Positions 33,218-42,035 are shown, numbered from the stretch's first letter. The stretch: DNA of 64,000 bases from Bradyrhizobium sp. 1 (GCF_023073315.1 NZ_JADPJH010000028.1:1-64000), one strand, 5' to 3'. Notes: generated by a model from the sequence alone, not told the origin. Numbers and translations are program-made.

Positions 33218-34039
33218 GTGGCTACCAGTCTCGAAGTGCGCGGCGTGTCCTTGCGATTCGGCGGCGTCCGTGCGCTGACCGATGTCAGCTTCGCCATCAG
33301 GGAAGGCGAGCTGTTCTCGATCATTGGCCCCAATGGTGCCGGCAAGACCTCGATCGTGAACTGTATTTCCGGCCGCTACAAGCCGACCGAAGGCCAGCTG
33401 TTCTATCGCGAGCGTGACATCACCGGCCTGACGCCGAACGCGCGCGCCTCGCTCGGCATCGGCCGCACCTTCCAGAACCTCGCACTGTTCCACCACATGA
33501 GCGTGCTCGACAACATCATGGTCGGCCGCCATCATTTGCTGAAGAACAATTTCCTCACGGGCTCGCTGTACTGGCTCACCGGCGCGCGCAAGGAAGAGCT
33601 CGCGCACCGCCGCAAGGTGGAGGAAATCATCGACTTCCTGGACCTCCAGTCGGTGCGAAAAGCGCCGGCCGGCACTCTCTCCTACGGCCTGCGCAAGCGC
33701 GTCGAGCTCGCCCGCGCCATGGCGCTGGAGCCGCGCCTCATTCTTCTCGACGAGCCGATGGCCGGCATGAACTTCGAGGAGAAGGAGGACATGGCCCGCT
33801 ACATCGTCGATCTCAACGAGGAGTTCGGCATGACGGTGGTGATGATCGAGCACGACATGGGCGTGGTGATGGATATCTCCCACCGCGTCATGGTGCTGGA
33901 TTTCGGCCGCAAGATCGCCGAGGGCGATCCGGCCGCCGTGCTCGCCGATCCCCATGTCAGGCGTGCCTATCTCGGCGAAGAGGACGAGGTGCTGGTCGAT
34001 CCCGACGATGCTCCGGCGGCGCAGGAGAGCGCTGCATGA
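33218..34039 (+). CDS. HAAT-type ABC transporter ATPase (LivG-like)
   Basis: A 273-residue ATPase: Walker A GPNGAGKTS, signature region TLSYGLRKRVELARAMAL, Walker B LILLDEPMAGM. Compared with LivG it has a longer tail (VLVDPDDAPAAQESAA) typical of transporters clustered with acyl-CoA ligases. The start is GTG 33218 (TTG 33215 is possible); both use the GGGAGGG site. Its stop overlaps the start of the ligase gene by four bases. Substrate unknown, probably an organic acid given the neighbours. Confidence 0.88.
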   Translation: MATSLEVRGVSLRFGGVRALTDVSFAIREGELFSIIGPNGAGKTSIVNCISGRYKPTEGQLFYRERDITGLTPNARASLGIGRTFQNLALFHHMSVLDNIMVGRHHLLKNNFLTGSLYWLTGARKEELAHRRKVEEIIDFLDLQSVRKAPAGTLSYGLRKRVELARAMALEPRLILLDEPMAGMNFEEKEDMARYIVDLNEEFGMTVVMIEHDMGVVMDISHRVMVLDFGRKIAEGDPAAVLADPHVRRAYLGEEDEVLVDPDDAPAAQESAA

Positions 34040-35967
34040 TGGATTATGCGGGCCGCGTCGCGCAGGCCGACACCTATCCGAAGATGCTGCGGCTCAATGC
34101 GAAGGAACATGGCAACGAGATCGCGCTGCGTGAGAAGGATCTCGGGCTATGGCGCGTTTTCACCTGGAACGATTACCACACCCGCGTGCGCGACTTTGCG
34201 CTCGGCCTCATCCAATTGGGCCTGGGGCGCGAGGATGTCATCGGCATTATCGGTGACAACCGGCCGGACTGGGTCGCCGCCGAAGTGGCCGCTCATGCGA
34301 TCGGCGGCCTGAGCCTCGGGCTTTACCGCGATGTGCTCGACGAGGAAGCCTTGTATCTCCTCACCTATGGCGAGGCGCAGCTTGTGTTCGCCGAGGATGA
34401 GGAGCAGGTCGACAAGCTGCTCGCGCTCGCTGATCGCGTGCCGAGGCTGAAGCACATCGTCTATTCCGACCCGCGCGGGATGCGGAAATATGACGACCCG
34501 CGCCTGATGTCGGCCGAAAAGTTCGCCGAGCTCGGCCGCGCGCGCGCCACGCTTGAGCCGGAACTTTACGATCGGCTCGTCGACGCCACCAAGGGCGAGG
34601 ACGTTGCGATCCTCTGCACGACCTCAGGCACCACCTCGCACCCAAAACTGGCGATGCTCGCCGCCGGCCGCGTGCTCGGCCATTGCGCGACCTATCTCGC
34701 TTTCGACCCGAAGGGGCCGGACGATGAATACGTCTCCGTGCTGCCGCTGCCCTGGATCATGGAACAGGTCTACGTGCTCGGCAAAGGCTTGCTCTGCCGG
34801 ATGAAGGTGAACTTCGTCGAAGAGCCCGACACCATGATGAACGATCTGCGCGAGATCGCGCCGACATTCGTGCTGTTCGCGCCACGCGTCTGGGAATCCA
34901 TCGCGGCAGACGTCCGCGCCAAGGTGATGGACGCGACGCCCTTCAAGCAGCGCTTGTTCGACCTCGGCATGAAGAGCGGCCTTGCCGCGCTCGCAGACGG
35001 CAAGCGGTCCGGCTTTGCCGACACGATCCTGTTCCGCGCATTGCGCGACCGTCTCGGGTTTACCCGCCTGCGCTCGGCCGCGACCGGCGGTGCGGCGCTC
35101 GGGCCTGATACCTTCAAGTTCTTCCAGGCCATGGGCGTGCCGCTGCGCACGCTCTACGGCCAAACCGAGCTGCTCGGCGCCTACACGCTGCATCCCGAGG
35201 GCAAGGTCGATCCCGATACCACCGGCGTGCCGATGGCCGATAGCGTCGAGATCCGCATCGACAATGCCGACGTCCATGGCGTCGGCGAGATCGTGGTGCG
35301 GCATCCCCACATGTTCCTCGGCTATTACAAGAATCCGGAGGCGAGTGTCGCAGACATCCGGGATGGCTGGATGCTGTCGGGCGATGCCGGCTATTTCAAC
35401 GACAACAAGCAACTCGTCGTCATCGACCGCATCAAGGATCTCGCCGAGACCTCGCGCGGTGAGCGGTTCTCGCCGCAGTTCATCGAGAACAAGTTGAAGT
35501 TTTCGCCTTACATCGCGGAAGCCGTGGTGTTGGGCTCGGGGCGCGACGCGCTCGCGGCGATGATCTGCATCCGCTACTCCATCATCTCGAAATGGGCGGA
35601 GAAGAACCGCCTCTCCTTCACGACTTACAGCGACCTTGCCTCACGCCCGGAGGTCTACGCGCTGCTTCGCAAGGAGGTCGAGACCGTCAACGCCACGCTG
35701 CCGCCTGCGCAGCGCATCTCGCGCTTCCTCCTGCTTTACAAGGAGCTAGACGCCGACGATGGCGAGCTCACCCGCACCCGAAAAGTGCGCCGCAGCGTCA
35801 TCAACGAGAAATACGAAGGCATCATCGACGCCGTCTACCGCGGCGTCGCCGACATCCCCGTCGACACCGTGATCCGCTTCCAGGACGGCACCACGCAGAG
35901 GGTACGCACGACGCTGCGCGTGGTGCATCTGGGCGGACACGGACATATGGCGGAGGCTGCGGAGTGA
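34036..35967 (+). CDS. AMP-binding acyl-CoA synthetase
   Basis: A 643-residue adenylate-forming ligase. The P-loop is LCTTSGTTSHPK near residue 195, the AMP-site motif is LRTLYGQTELLG, and SGDAGYFNDNKQLVVIDRIKD covers the hinge. The long form resembles bacterial long-chain fatty acid or aromatic acyl-CoA synthetases. It is embedded in the transporter operon between the ATPase and LivH-like genes. This suggests CoA activation of the imported acid. The substrate itself cannot be read. Confidence 0.88.
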   Translation: MMDYAGRVAQADTYPKMLRLNAKEHGNEIALREKDLGLWRVFTWNDYHTRVRDFALGLIQLGLGREDVIGIIGDNRPDWVAAEVAAHAIGGLSLGLYRDVLDEEALYLLTYGEAQLVFAEDEEQVDKLLALADRVPRLKHIVYSDPRGMRKYDDPRLMSAEKFAELGRARATLEPELYDRLVDATKGEDVAILCTTSGTTSHPKLAMLAAGRVLGHCATYLAFDPKGPDDEYVSVLPLPWIMEQVYVLGKGLLCRMKVNFVEEPDTMMNDLREIAPTFVLFAPRVWESIAADVRAKVMDATPFKQRLFDLGMKSGLAALADGKRSGFADTILFRALRDRLGFTRLRSAATGGAALGPDTFKFFQAMGVPLRTLYGQTELLGAYTLHPEGKVDPDTTGVPMADSVEIRIDNADVHGVGEIVVRHPHMFLGYYKNPEASVADIRDGWMLSGDAGYFNDNKQLVVIDRIKDLAETSRGERFSPQFIENKLKFSPYIAEAVVLGSGRDALAAMICIRYSIISKWAEKNRLSFTTYSDLASRPEVYALLRKEVETVNATLPPAQRISRFLLLYKELDADDGELTRTRKVRRSVINEKYEGIIDAVYRGVADIPVDTVIRFQDGTTQRVRTTLRVVHLGGHGHMAEAAE

Positions 35968-35992
35968 GCTTGCCAGCAAGGCATGCTGCTGC

Positions 35993-36062
35993 CCTTCGCC
36001 TCTCCCCGCTTGCGGGGAGAGGCCGGAGCGCGTCAGCGATCCGGGTGAGGGGGAGCCTCCGC
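35993..36062. repeat. Left terminal inverted repeat of the DUF559 element
   Basis: This 70-bp repeat starts CCTTCGCCTCTCCCCGC and contains a near-perfect hairpin: CTCTCCCCGC and GCGGGGAGAG with a two-base loop (36000-36021). It ends GGGTGAGGGGGAGCCTCCGC. The outer 33 bases and the inner 20 bases match the complement of 36399-36469; only the middle differs. Confidence 0.88.
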
Positions 36063-36398
36063 AAGGGCGGTGACAATCGTTTCGAGAACGCCGGCCAGAT
36101 TGCTCGAAACGTCGTTATTCCAGAACCGCAGGATCCGATAGTTGCGATCGGTAAGCCACTTATCGCGCACGGCGTCGTGCAAGCTGTCTGCATGCTGCCC
36201 GCCGTCCACCTCAATGATCAGGCGGGCTTCACGGCAAATGAAGTCTACGGTGTACGGTCCGATCGGTTCTTGTCGGATGAACTTATAGCCATTCAGCCTT
36301 CGGGCGCGCAGGCGATACCAGAGTACTCCCTCCGCGTCCGTCGAAGCGGCCCGCAGGCTTCTAGCGCGTTCTGTCTTGGACTCATTAGCGCCGCGCAT
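36033..36398 (-). CDS. DUF559 (Vsr/restriction-endonuclease-like) protein
   Basis: A 121-residue protein with the DUF559 nuclease-like core: AEGVLWYRLRARRLNGYKF, RQEPIGPYTVDF and LIIEVDGGQH, then LTDRNYRILRFWNNDV. Asp52, Glu63 and Asp65 fit the acidic residues of the PD-(D/E)xK-like fold. The ATG at 36398 abuts the inner edge of the right repeat, and the last nine residues and the stop codon (36033) lie inside the left repeat. A longer frame to 36476 runs through the repeat and is rejected. Activity is not demonstrated for most members of this family. Confidence 0.75.
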   Translation of the reverse strand: MRGANESKTERARSLRAASTDAEGVLWYRLRARRLNGYKFIRQEPIGPYTVDFICREARLIIEVDGGQHADSLHDAVRDKWLTDRNYRILRFWNNDVSSNLAGVLETIVTALAEAPPHPDR

Positions 36399-36469
36399 GC
36401 GGAGGCTCCCCCTCACCCGCCGCGCGTTCCGCGCGTCGGCCTCTCCCCGCAAGCGGGGAGAGGCGAAGG
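36399..36469. repeat. Right terminal inverted repeat of the DUF559 element
   Basis: A 71-bp inverted counterpart of 35993-36062, starting GCGGAGGCTCCCCCTCACCC and ending CTCTCCCCGCAAGCGGGGAG followed by AGGCGAAGG. The centre differs (CGCGCGTTCCGCGCG here). Confidence 0.88.
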
Positions 36470-36470
36470 A
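36466..36470 (+). promoter_or_regulatory. Ribosome-binding site of the LivH-like gene at the repeat border
   Basis: AAGGA lies 11 bases before the ATG at 36482 and is formed by the last bases of the right terminal repeat plus the first base after it. Translation of the LivH-like gene may therefore depend on the element. Confidence 0.45.
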
Positions 36471-36481
36471 CAGCATATCAC

Positions 36482-37375
36482 ATGAACACCGCCTTCCTCA
36501 TTCAGCTTCTGGTCAACGGCCTCGTGGTCGGCACGCTCTATGGTGTGGTCGCGATGTCGTTCGTGCTGATCTACAAGGCGACGCAGGTCGTCAATTTCGC
36601 GCAAGGTGAGCTGCTGCTGGTCGGCGCCTGGGTATGCTGGACCTTGCTCGCGAAATACCAGGTGCCGTTCTGGATCGGCATGCCGATGACGCTGGTGTTC
36701 ATGTTCGTGTTCGGCATCGCGATCCAGGTGCTGATCCTGAGGCCGATGATCGGCGAGCCCATCATCTCCGTGATCATGGTGACGATCGGCCTCTCCACCG
36801 TGCTGCAGGCGACGCTGAAATGGATGTTCGGCGTCAACCCGCAGCCGTTCCCGCGCGTGTTCGAGAGCCAGGCGGTCAGCCTGCTCGGCCTCCAGATCCA
36901 GACTGTCTACGTCATGAGCCTCGTGGTCTCGGTCGCGATGATGATCGGCATGGCCTGGTTCTTCCGCGCCTCCAAATACGGCCTTGCGATGCGCGCCACC
37001 GCGTTCAACCAGCAGGTGGCGCAGTCGCTCGGCATTTCCGTCAAAAGCGTGTTCGCGATGGCCTGGGCGATCTCGGCGACCGTCTCAGCGGTCGCGGGCG
37101 TCGTCGTCGCCGTCGTGAACGGCGTGTCGTCAGGCCTTGCCGCCTACGGTATCAAAGTGTTTCCGGCGGCGATCCTCGGCGGGCTCGATTCCGTCGGCGG
37201 CGCCGTGCTCGGCGGCATCATCATCGGTCTGCTCGAGAACATCGCGCAATATGTCGACAGCGAATATCTGCACTGGGGCAATCTCTACGAGATCGCACCG
37301 TTCTACGTCCTCATCATCGTGCTGATGATCAAGCCTTACGGCCTGTTCGGCACCCACGACATCGAGCGGATCTGA
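36482..37375 (+). CDS. HAAT-type ABC transporter permease (LivH-like)
   Basis: A 297-residue permease with about eight membrane segments. ATQVVNFAQGELLLVGAWV and KYGLAMRATAFNQQVAQSLGIS are LivH-type motifs. It is followed three bases later by the LivM-like gene. It is separated from the ligase gene by the DUF559 element. Confidence 0.9.
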   Translation: MNTAFLIQLLVNGLVVGTLYGVVAMSFVLIYKATQVVNFAQGELLLVGAWVCWTLLAKYQVPFWIGMPMTLVFMFVFGIAIQVLILRPMIGEPIISVIMVTIGLSTVLQATLKWMFGVNPQPFPRVFESQAVSLLGLQIQTVYVMSLVVSVAMMIGMAWFFRASKYGLAMRATAFNQQVAQSLGISVKSVFAMAWAISATVSAVAGVVVAVVNGVSSGLAAYGIKVFPAAILGGLDSVGGAVLGGIIIGLLENIAQYVDSEYLHWGNLYEIAPFYVLIIVLMIKPYGLFGTHDIERI

Positions 37376-37378
37376 TCC

Positions 37379-38452
37379 ATGGCCGGCCCTGCCCTCATCC
37401 CTGCTGGTGATTTCCGCACCTCCTACGCGGCCGACACCACGATCTTCCCGACCACCACCAGCCGCAACTTTGCGATTCTCGGCGTGCTGCTGCTCTGCCT
37501 CGTGCCGCAATTCCTCGGCGGTTACTGGCTCAGCATCCTGATCCAGATCGGCATCTTCTCGATCGCCGCGCTCGGGCTCAACATCCTGGTCGGCTTCACC
37601 GGCCAGATCTCGATCGGACACGCCGCCTTCTTCCTGCTCGGCGCATTCACCTCCGCCTACATCTCCAACAACGCGCCGATCCCGGTGTTCTTCGCGATCC
37701 CGCTCGCGGGTGTCGTCACCGCGCTGGTCGGCTTGGTGTTCGGCATCCCCGCGGCGCGGCTGAAGGGGCTCTATCTCGTCATCGCGACGCTGGCGGCGCA
37801 ATACATCCTGCTCGACTTCTTCTCCCGCGCCGAATGGTTCACCGGCGGCTCGGTGCCGGCGAGCGCAAACCCGTTCTCGATCTTCGGCTACAGCTTGCGC
37901 GGCGATCGGCAATACTTCTACGTCGTGCTGGCTTATGTGATCGCAAGCTACGTCCTCGTCACCAATTTGATGCGCACGCGCGACGGCCGCGCGCTGGTGG
38001 CGATCCGCGACCATTATCTCTCGGCGGAGATCATGGGCATCAACCTGACCAAATACCGCACGCTCTCGTTTGCGCTCGCCGCCTTCTTCGCCGGCATCGC
38101 CGGCGCGCTCTATGCGCATTACCAGCTCGTGGTGTCGCAGGAAGGCTTCGGCATCGAACGCTCGATCCTGTTCCTGGCCATGATCATCATCGGCGGCACC
38201 GGCTCGATCATGGGCACGCTGATGGGCACCGCCTTCGTGGTGCTGCTGCCGGAGACGATGGAGCTCATCAGTCATCATTTGAAGGGCGGCGCGATCGACA
38301 AGGCGCTGTCGCTCAACACCAACATCACCTTCCTGCGCGAGATCGCGATCGGGGTGATCATCATCGCGTTCCTGATGTTCGAGCCCGACGGGCTCGCGCA
38401 TCGCTGGCGGCAGATCAAGGCGTACTGGAAACTCTACCCGTTCTCGCACTGA
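37379..38452 (+). CDS. HAAT-type ABC transporter permease (LivM-like)
   Basis: A 357-residue permease with about ten membrane segments. NILVGFTGQISIGHAAFFLLG and ALVAIRDHYLSAEIMGINL are the LivM-like motifs. The start is ATG 37379, three bases after the LivH-like stop. It is followed by the binding protein gene. Confidence 0.9.
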   Translation: MAGPALIPAGDFRTSYAADTTIFPTTTSRNFAILGVLLLCLVPQFLGGYWLSILIQIGIFSIAALGLNILVGFTGQISIGHAAFFLLGAFTSAYISNNAPIPVFFAIPLAGVVTALVGLVFGIPAARLKGLYLVIATLAAQYILLDFFSRAEWFTGGSVPASANPFSIFGYSLRGDRQYFYVVLAYVIASYVLVTNLMRTRDGRALVAIRDHYLSAEIMGINLTKYRTLSFALAAFFAGIAGALYAHYQLVVSQEGFGIERSILFLAMIIIGGTGSIMGTLMGTAFVVLLPETMELISHHLKGGAIDKALSLNTNITFLREIAIGVIIIAFLMFEPDGLAHRWRQIKAYWKLYPFSH

Positions 38453-38497
38453 GCGCGGCAACTCTCTAACCAACAAATAAACAGGAGGAGGCAACCC

Positions 38498-39781
38498 ATG
38501 AAGACAAAATCCCTTTTGAGCACCGCATCGCTCGCGCTGGCGATCGCCGTCGTCTCGGCGAGCGCGCAGGCGCAGATCGCAATCGGCCATCTCGCCGATT
38601 ATTCCGGCGGCACCTCCGACGTGGGCACGCCCTACGGCCAGGCCGTCGCCGACACCTTTGCCTGGGTCAACAAGAACGGCGGCGTCGGCGGCAAGCAGCT
38701 CAATGTCGACACCAACGACTATGGTTACCAGGTGCCGAAGGCGATCGCGTTGTACAAGAAGTGGTCGGCGCCGGACAGCAAGGTCGCTGCGATCATGGGC
38801 TGGGGCACCGCCGACACCGAGGCGCTGACCGGCTTCCTCGCCCAGGACAAGATTCCCGATCTCTCCGGCTCCTACGCCGCAGCCCTCACCGACCCCGAAG
38901 GCGTCAGCGGCAAGGCCAAGCCCGCGCCCTACAATTTCTTTTATGGCCCGAGCTATTCGGACTCGCTCCGCGCGATGCTGATGTGGGCGGCCGACGACTG
39001 GAAAGCCAAGGGCAAGCCCGGCAAGGCGAAATTCGTGCACATGGGCGCAAACCATCCCTATCCGAACGCGCCGAAGGCCGCCGGCGAAGCCATGGCGACG
39101 GAGCTCGGTTTCGAGGTGCTGCCGCCGCTGGTGTTCGCGCTTGCGCCCGGTGACTACAGCGCGCAGTGCCTGAGCCTGAAGTCGTCGGGCGCCAACTACG
39201 CTTATCTCGGCAACACCGCGGCCTCCAACATCTCGGTGATGAAGGCCTGCAAGACCGCCGGCGTCGACATCCAGTTCATGGGCAATGTCTGGGGCATGGA
39301 CGAGAACGCGGCCAAGACCGCGGGCGATGCGGCCAACGGCGTGATCTTCCCGCTGCGCACCGCCGTGAGCTGGGGCGGCGATGCGCCCGGCATGAAGACG
39401 GTGATGGAGATCTCCAAGATGTCCGATCCCACCGGCAAGGTCTATCGGCCCGTGCACTACATCGCGGCCGTCTGCTCGGCGCTCTACATGAAGGAAGCGC
39501 TCGACTGGGCCGCCAAGAACGGCGGCGCCGCCGGCGACAACGTCGTGAAGGGCTTTTACCAGAAGAAGGATTGGGTGCCGGCCGGCATGGAAGGCGTCTG
39601 CAATCCCTCGACCTGGACCGACAAGGACCATCGCGGCACGCTGAAGGTCGAGCTCTATCGCACCAGGATCGCGGGCGCGACCGACGGCGATCTCAACGAC
39701 CTCATGGCCAAGGGCACGATCAAGCTCGAGAAGGTCAAGACCATCGAGCTGCCGCGCAAGCCGGAATTGCTGGGCTGGTGA
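38498..39781 (+). CDS. HAAT-type ABC transporter substrate-binding protein
   Basis: A 427-residue periplasmic binding protein. Signal peptide LLSTASLALAIAVVSASAQA, then IAIGHLADYSGGTSDVGTPYG. The domain arrangement (VAAIMGWGTADTEALTGFLA, GANYAYLGNTAASNISVMKAC) is of the type I fold. It is preceded by AGGAGG and is longer than LivK of the first operon. The ligand is probably not a branched-chain amino acid given the two CoA ligases nearby. Confidence 0.9.
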   Translation: MKTKSLLSTASLALAIAVVSASAQAQIAIGHLADYSGGTSDVGTPYGQAVADTFAWVNKNGGVGGKQLNVDTNDYGYQVPKAIALYKKWSAPDSKVAAIMGWGTADTEALTGFLAQDKIPDLSGSYAAALTDPEGVSGKAKPAPYNFFYGPSYSDSLRAMLMWAADDWKAKGKPGKAKFVHMGANHPYPNAPKAAGEAMATELGFEVLPPLVFALAPGDYSAQCLSLKSSGANYAYLGNTAASNISVMKACKTAGVDIQFMGNVWGMDENAAKTAGDAANGVIFPLRTAVSWGGDAPGMKTVMEISKMSDPTGKVYRPVHYIAAVCSALYMKEALDWAAKNGGAAGDNVVKGFYQKKDWVPAGMEGVCNPSTWTDKDHRGTLKVELYRTRIAGATDGDLNDLMAKGTIKLEKVKTIELPRKPELLGW

Positions 39782-39795
39782 TTCCGATCTCGGAC

Positions 39796-39880
39796 GTCAT
39801 GGCCGGGCTCGTCCCGGCCATCCACGCCTGACCACTCGGCACGAAGAACGTGGATGCCCGGGACGAGCCCGGGCATGACG
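39796..39880. repeat. Palindromic repeat between binding protein and ATPase genes
   Basis: GTCATGGCCGGGCTCGTCCC on the left faces GGGACGAGCCCGGGCATGAC on the right, with CCACG and CGTGG as inner arms. This is a very widespread rhizobial element type. Confidence 0.85.
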
Positions 39881-39906
39881 AGAGTACCAAATTGGCGGCA
39901 CACCCA

Positions 39907-40746
39907 ATGACCGAAATCCACGAAGCTACTCGCCCCAGTCCCACCGCCGTACCCGCACCGCCCCTCCTCGCCGTGCGCAACATCGAGGTCGTCTATGACG
40001 ACGTCATCCTGGTGCTGCGCGGCCTCAGCCTCGACGTGCCCAAGGGCGCGATCGTGGCGCTGCTCGGGGCCAACGGCGCCGGCAAGTCGACGACGCTGAA
40101 GGCGATCTCGGGGCTGCTCAAGACCGAGGATGGCGAGGTCACGCGTGGCGAAATCTTGTTCGAAGGCGAGCGGATCAACGGCATCGATCCCGACAAGATC
40201 GTCCGCCGCGGCATCTTCCAGGTCATGGAGGGCCGGCGCATCGTCGCCGACATGACGTCGCTGGAGAACCTCAAGCTCGGCGCCTTCACCCGCAGGGACC
40301 GCGGGGTCGATGCCGACCTCGACATGGTCTTCAATTATTTCCCGCGCCTGAAGGAACGCACGGGGTTGGCCGGCTATCTCTCCGGCGGCGAGCAGCAAAT
40401 GCTCGCGATCGGCCGCGCGCTGATGGCACGCCCGAAGATGATCCTGATGGACGAGCCCTCGATGGGCCTGTCGCCGCTGCTGGTGAAAGAGGTATTTTCC
40501 ATCATCCAGAAAATCAACCGCGACCTCGGCGTCACCATCCTGCTGGTCGAGCAGAACGCGCGCGCCGCGCTGTCGGTGGCGAGCCACGGCTACATCATGG
40601 AGCAGGGCAAGGTCGTGCTCGACGGCACCGCGGACGAACTCCGCGACAACGAGGACGTCAAGGAATTCTACCTCGGCGGCGCCGGCGACCAGCGCAAGAG
40701 CTTCAAGAACCTCAAGAGCTTCAAGCGGCGCAAGCGCTGGCTATAG
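39907..40746 (+). CDS. HAAT-type ABC transporter ATPase (LivF-like)
   Basis: A 279-residue ATPase: Walker A GANGAGKSTTLK, signature YLSGGEQQMLAIGRAL, Walker B MILMDEPSMGL. The start is ATG 39907. The C-terminal tail is unusually basic and repetitive (SFKNLKSFKRRKRW), as seen in other LivF-like proteins clustered with acyl-CoA ligases. The stop codon lies within the palindromic repeat starting at 40744. It completes the transporter operon 33218-40746. Confidence 0.9.
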   Translation: MTEIHEATRPSPTAVPAPPLLAVRNIEVVYDDVILVLRGLSLDVPKGAIVALLGANGAGKSTTLKAISGLLKTEDGEVTRGEILFEGERINGIDPDKIVRRGIFQVMEGRRIVADMTSLENLKLGAFTRRDRGVDADLDMVFNYFPRLKERTGLAGYLSGGEQQMLAIGRALMARPKMILMDEPSMGLSPLLVKEVFSIIQKINRDLGVTILLVEQNARAALSVASHGYIMEQGKVVLDGTADELRDNEDVKEFYLGGAGDQRKSFKNLKSFKRRKRWL

Positions 40747-40800
40747 CGTTTTCGAGCGAAGTGGGAACCGGTTCGCGTGAAGAAAACGCGTCAAAACAAA
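40744..40800. repeat. Palindromic repeat containing the LivF-like stop codon
   Basis: GCGTTTTC (40746-40753) pairs with GAAAACGC (40782-40789). The middle contains GGAACCGGTTCGCG. The element extends to TCAAAACAAA and includes the TAG of the ATPase gene. I recognise the element type from many rhizobial genomes; it may act as a terminator. Confidence 0.8.
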
Positions 40801-40806
40801 ACGGCT

Positions 40807-41949
40807 TTAACCTTCCAGGACCTGGTCCGCTTCCGTGACTGCGCAGAGAACATGGTAGAACGACGACGCAGGAATGGTGTCGACCAGCGATTTGCCGTCG
40901 CGATCGAACTGGTCGTACCAGCCGCCCTTCACGGGGTGGCTGAGGTAATGCCGTTCGAGCCGCACCAGCGCGGCGCGCGCCTCATCCGCCGCGCCCGCCT
41001 CGCCGGATTCGGCCTGCGCGATCCACGCCTTCGCCATCTCGGTCTGCGGCCACAGCCGGCGCGTGCTGCGACGAATATTGCCACTCGCATCGCCCTCATC
41101 GACGAGGCAGCCGGTCGCCTCGTCGCGATAGCGCAGCGCAGTCGCAAGCAGTTCGGCGCGGCGCTGCCCGGTCGGGCATCCCGTGATGCGTTCAAATCCC
41201 TTCAGCAGCCAGACCCATTCGGCCTGGTGACCGGCCTCGACGCTGACCGGCTCGATCTTCGACCAGTCCTCCTCGAAATATTCGCCGAGGGCACGCTTCT
41301 GCTTGTCGTAAAGATTGGCGAGAAACAGCGCGAAGAACTCGCCGGCGCGGTTCTGGAACGACAGATCGTGGGTCGCGTCAAAGCACGCGATCATCGCCTC
41401 GAACAGATGCATCTGCGGGTTCTGCCGGCGCGGCAGCGAGACCGGCAGGCTCTCGTGGACGCCGCCATGCGGCGAGCGCAAATGGCCGTCGAGGAAGGCC
41501 AGCAACGCGTCGATCTCGACGCGAATTTGCGCGTCCTGGTCGAGCGAGTACACGGTCGCGAGTGCAAACAGGATAAAGGCGTGGTCGTAGGCATCGCGCC
41601 GACCGTCCAGCACCGCGCCCTCCGGCGTCAGCCGGTGCACATAGCCGGGCTTGCCGTCGGGCGCCTTTGCCTTCGCCAGCAGATGCTCCAGCCCCTTCAG
41701 CGCGATGGCGCGCCCTTCCGGATACCAGCCCATCTGCGCCGCCTTGGCGTAGCACCAGATCTGGCGGGCCTGCACGAACACGCGCCGCGGCGCGGCCGCA
41801 TCCGCCGTACCGTCGGGGTGCAGCCGGTCGATGAAACCGCCTGCGTCATGGTCCCAGCCGACCGTCGACCACAGCGGCAGCATCTCCTCGATCATGCGGC
41901 GCTTCAGGCGTGCGACCACGTCCGCCGCAATCATTCCTTCGTCCGCCAT
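40807..41949 (-). CDS. N-acylglucosamine 2-epimerase (AGE) family sugar isomerase/epimerase
   Basis: A 380-residue (alpha/alpha)6-barrel protein. Conserved AGE-type segments include RRVFVQARQIWCYAKAA, GYVHRLTPEGAVLDGRRDAYDHAF, GGVHESLPVSLPRRQNPQMHLFEA and EPVSVEAGHQAEWVWLLK, which provide the active-site histidines and arginine. Such enzymes interconvert mannose and fructose, mannose and glucose, or N-acylated sugars. GAAGAGGA precedes the ATG at 41949. It faces away from the PaaK-like gene and ends 60 bp from the LivF-like stop. Confidence 0.85.
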   Translation of the reverse strand: MADEGMIAADVVARLKRRMIEEMLPLWSTVGWDHDAGGFIDRLHPDGTADAAAPRRVFVQARQIWCYAKAAQMGWYPEGRAIALKGLEHLLAKAKAPDGKPGYVHRLTPEGAVLDGRRDAYDHAFILFALATVYSLDQDAQIRVEIDALLAFLDGHLRSPHGGVHESLPVSLPRRQNPQMHLFEAMIACFDATHDLSFQNRAGEFFALFLANLYDKQKRALGEYFEEDWSKIEPVSVEAGHQAEWVWLLKGFERITGCPTGQRRAELLATALRYRDEATGCLVDEGDASGNIRRSTRRLWPQTEMAKAWIAQAESGEAGAADEARAALVRLERHYLSHPVKGGWYDQFDRDGKSLVDTIPASSFYHVLCAVTEADQVLEG

Positions 41950-42035
41950 CGCGTCCTCTTCAAGCCTCGCCCAGGGCCGTCTGATACCCATGACGGCGGC
42001 GGCGTGCAACGGATGCAAACCGGGAAAGATCGGCC

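Larger units (their letters stand above)
35993..36469. mobile_element. Candidate non-autonomous element: DUF559 gene between long inverted repeats
   Basis: This 477-bp unit consists of two terminal inverted repeats (70 and 71 bp) and a single minus-strand DUF559 gene. It sits in the 514 bp between the acyl-CoA synthetase and LivH-like genes of one plus-strand operon, in opposite orientation. The insertion would leave a gap of about 37 bp if removed. There is no transposase; movement, if any, would need help or the nuclease itself. Target-site duplication was not evident. Confidence 0.6.

Noticed and set aside
36399..36476. Longer start for the DUF559 gene
   Set aside because: The extra residues are only the translated terminal repeat; the DUF559 core begins after 36398.
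37130..39631. 833-residue minus-strand open frame across the LivH/LivM/binding protein genes
   Set aside because: It is antisense to three well-supported genes, has no recognisable domain and is rich in His, Arg, Asp and Gly, typical of a frame opposite GC-rich coding DNA.
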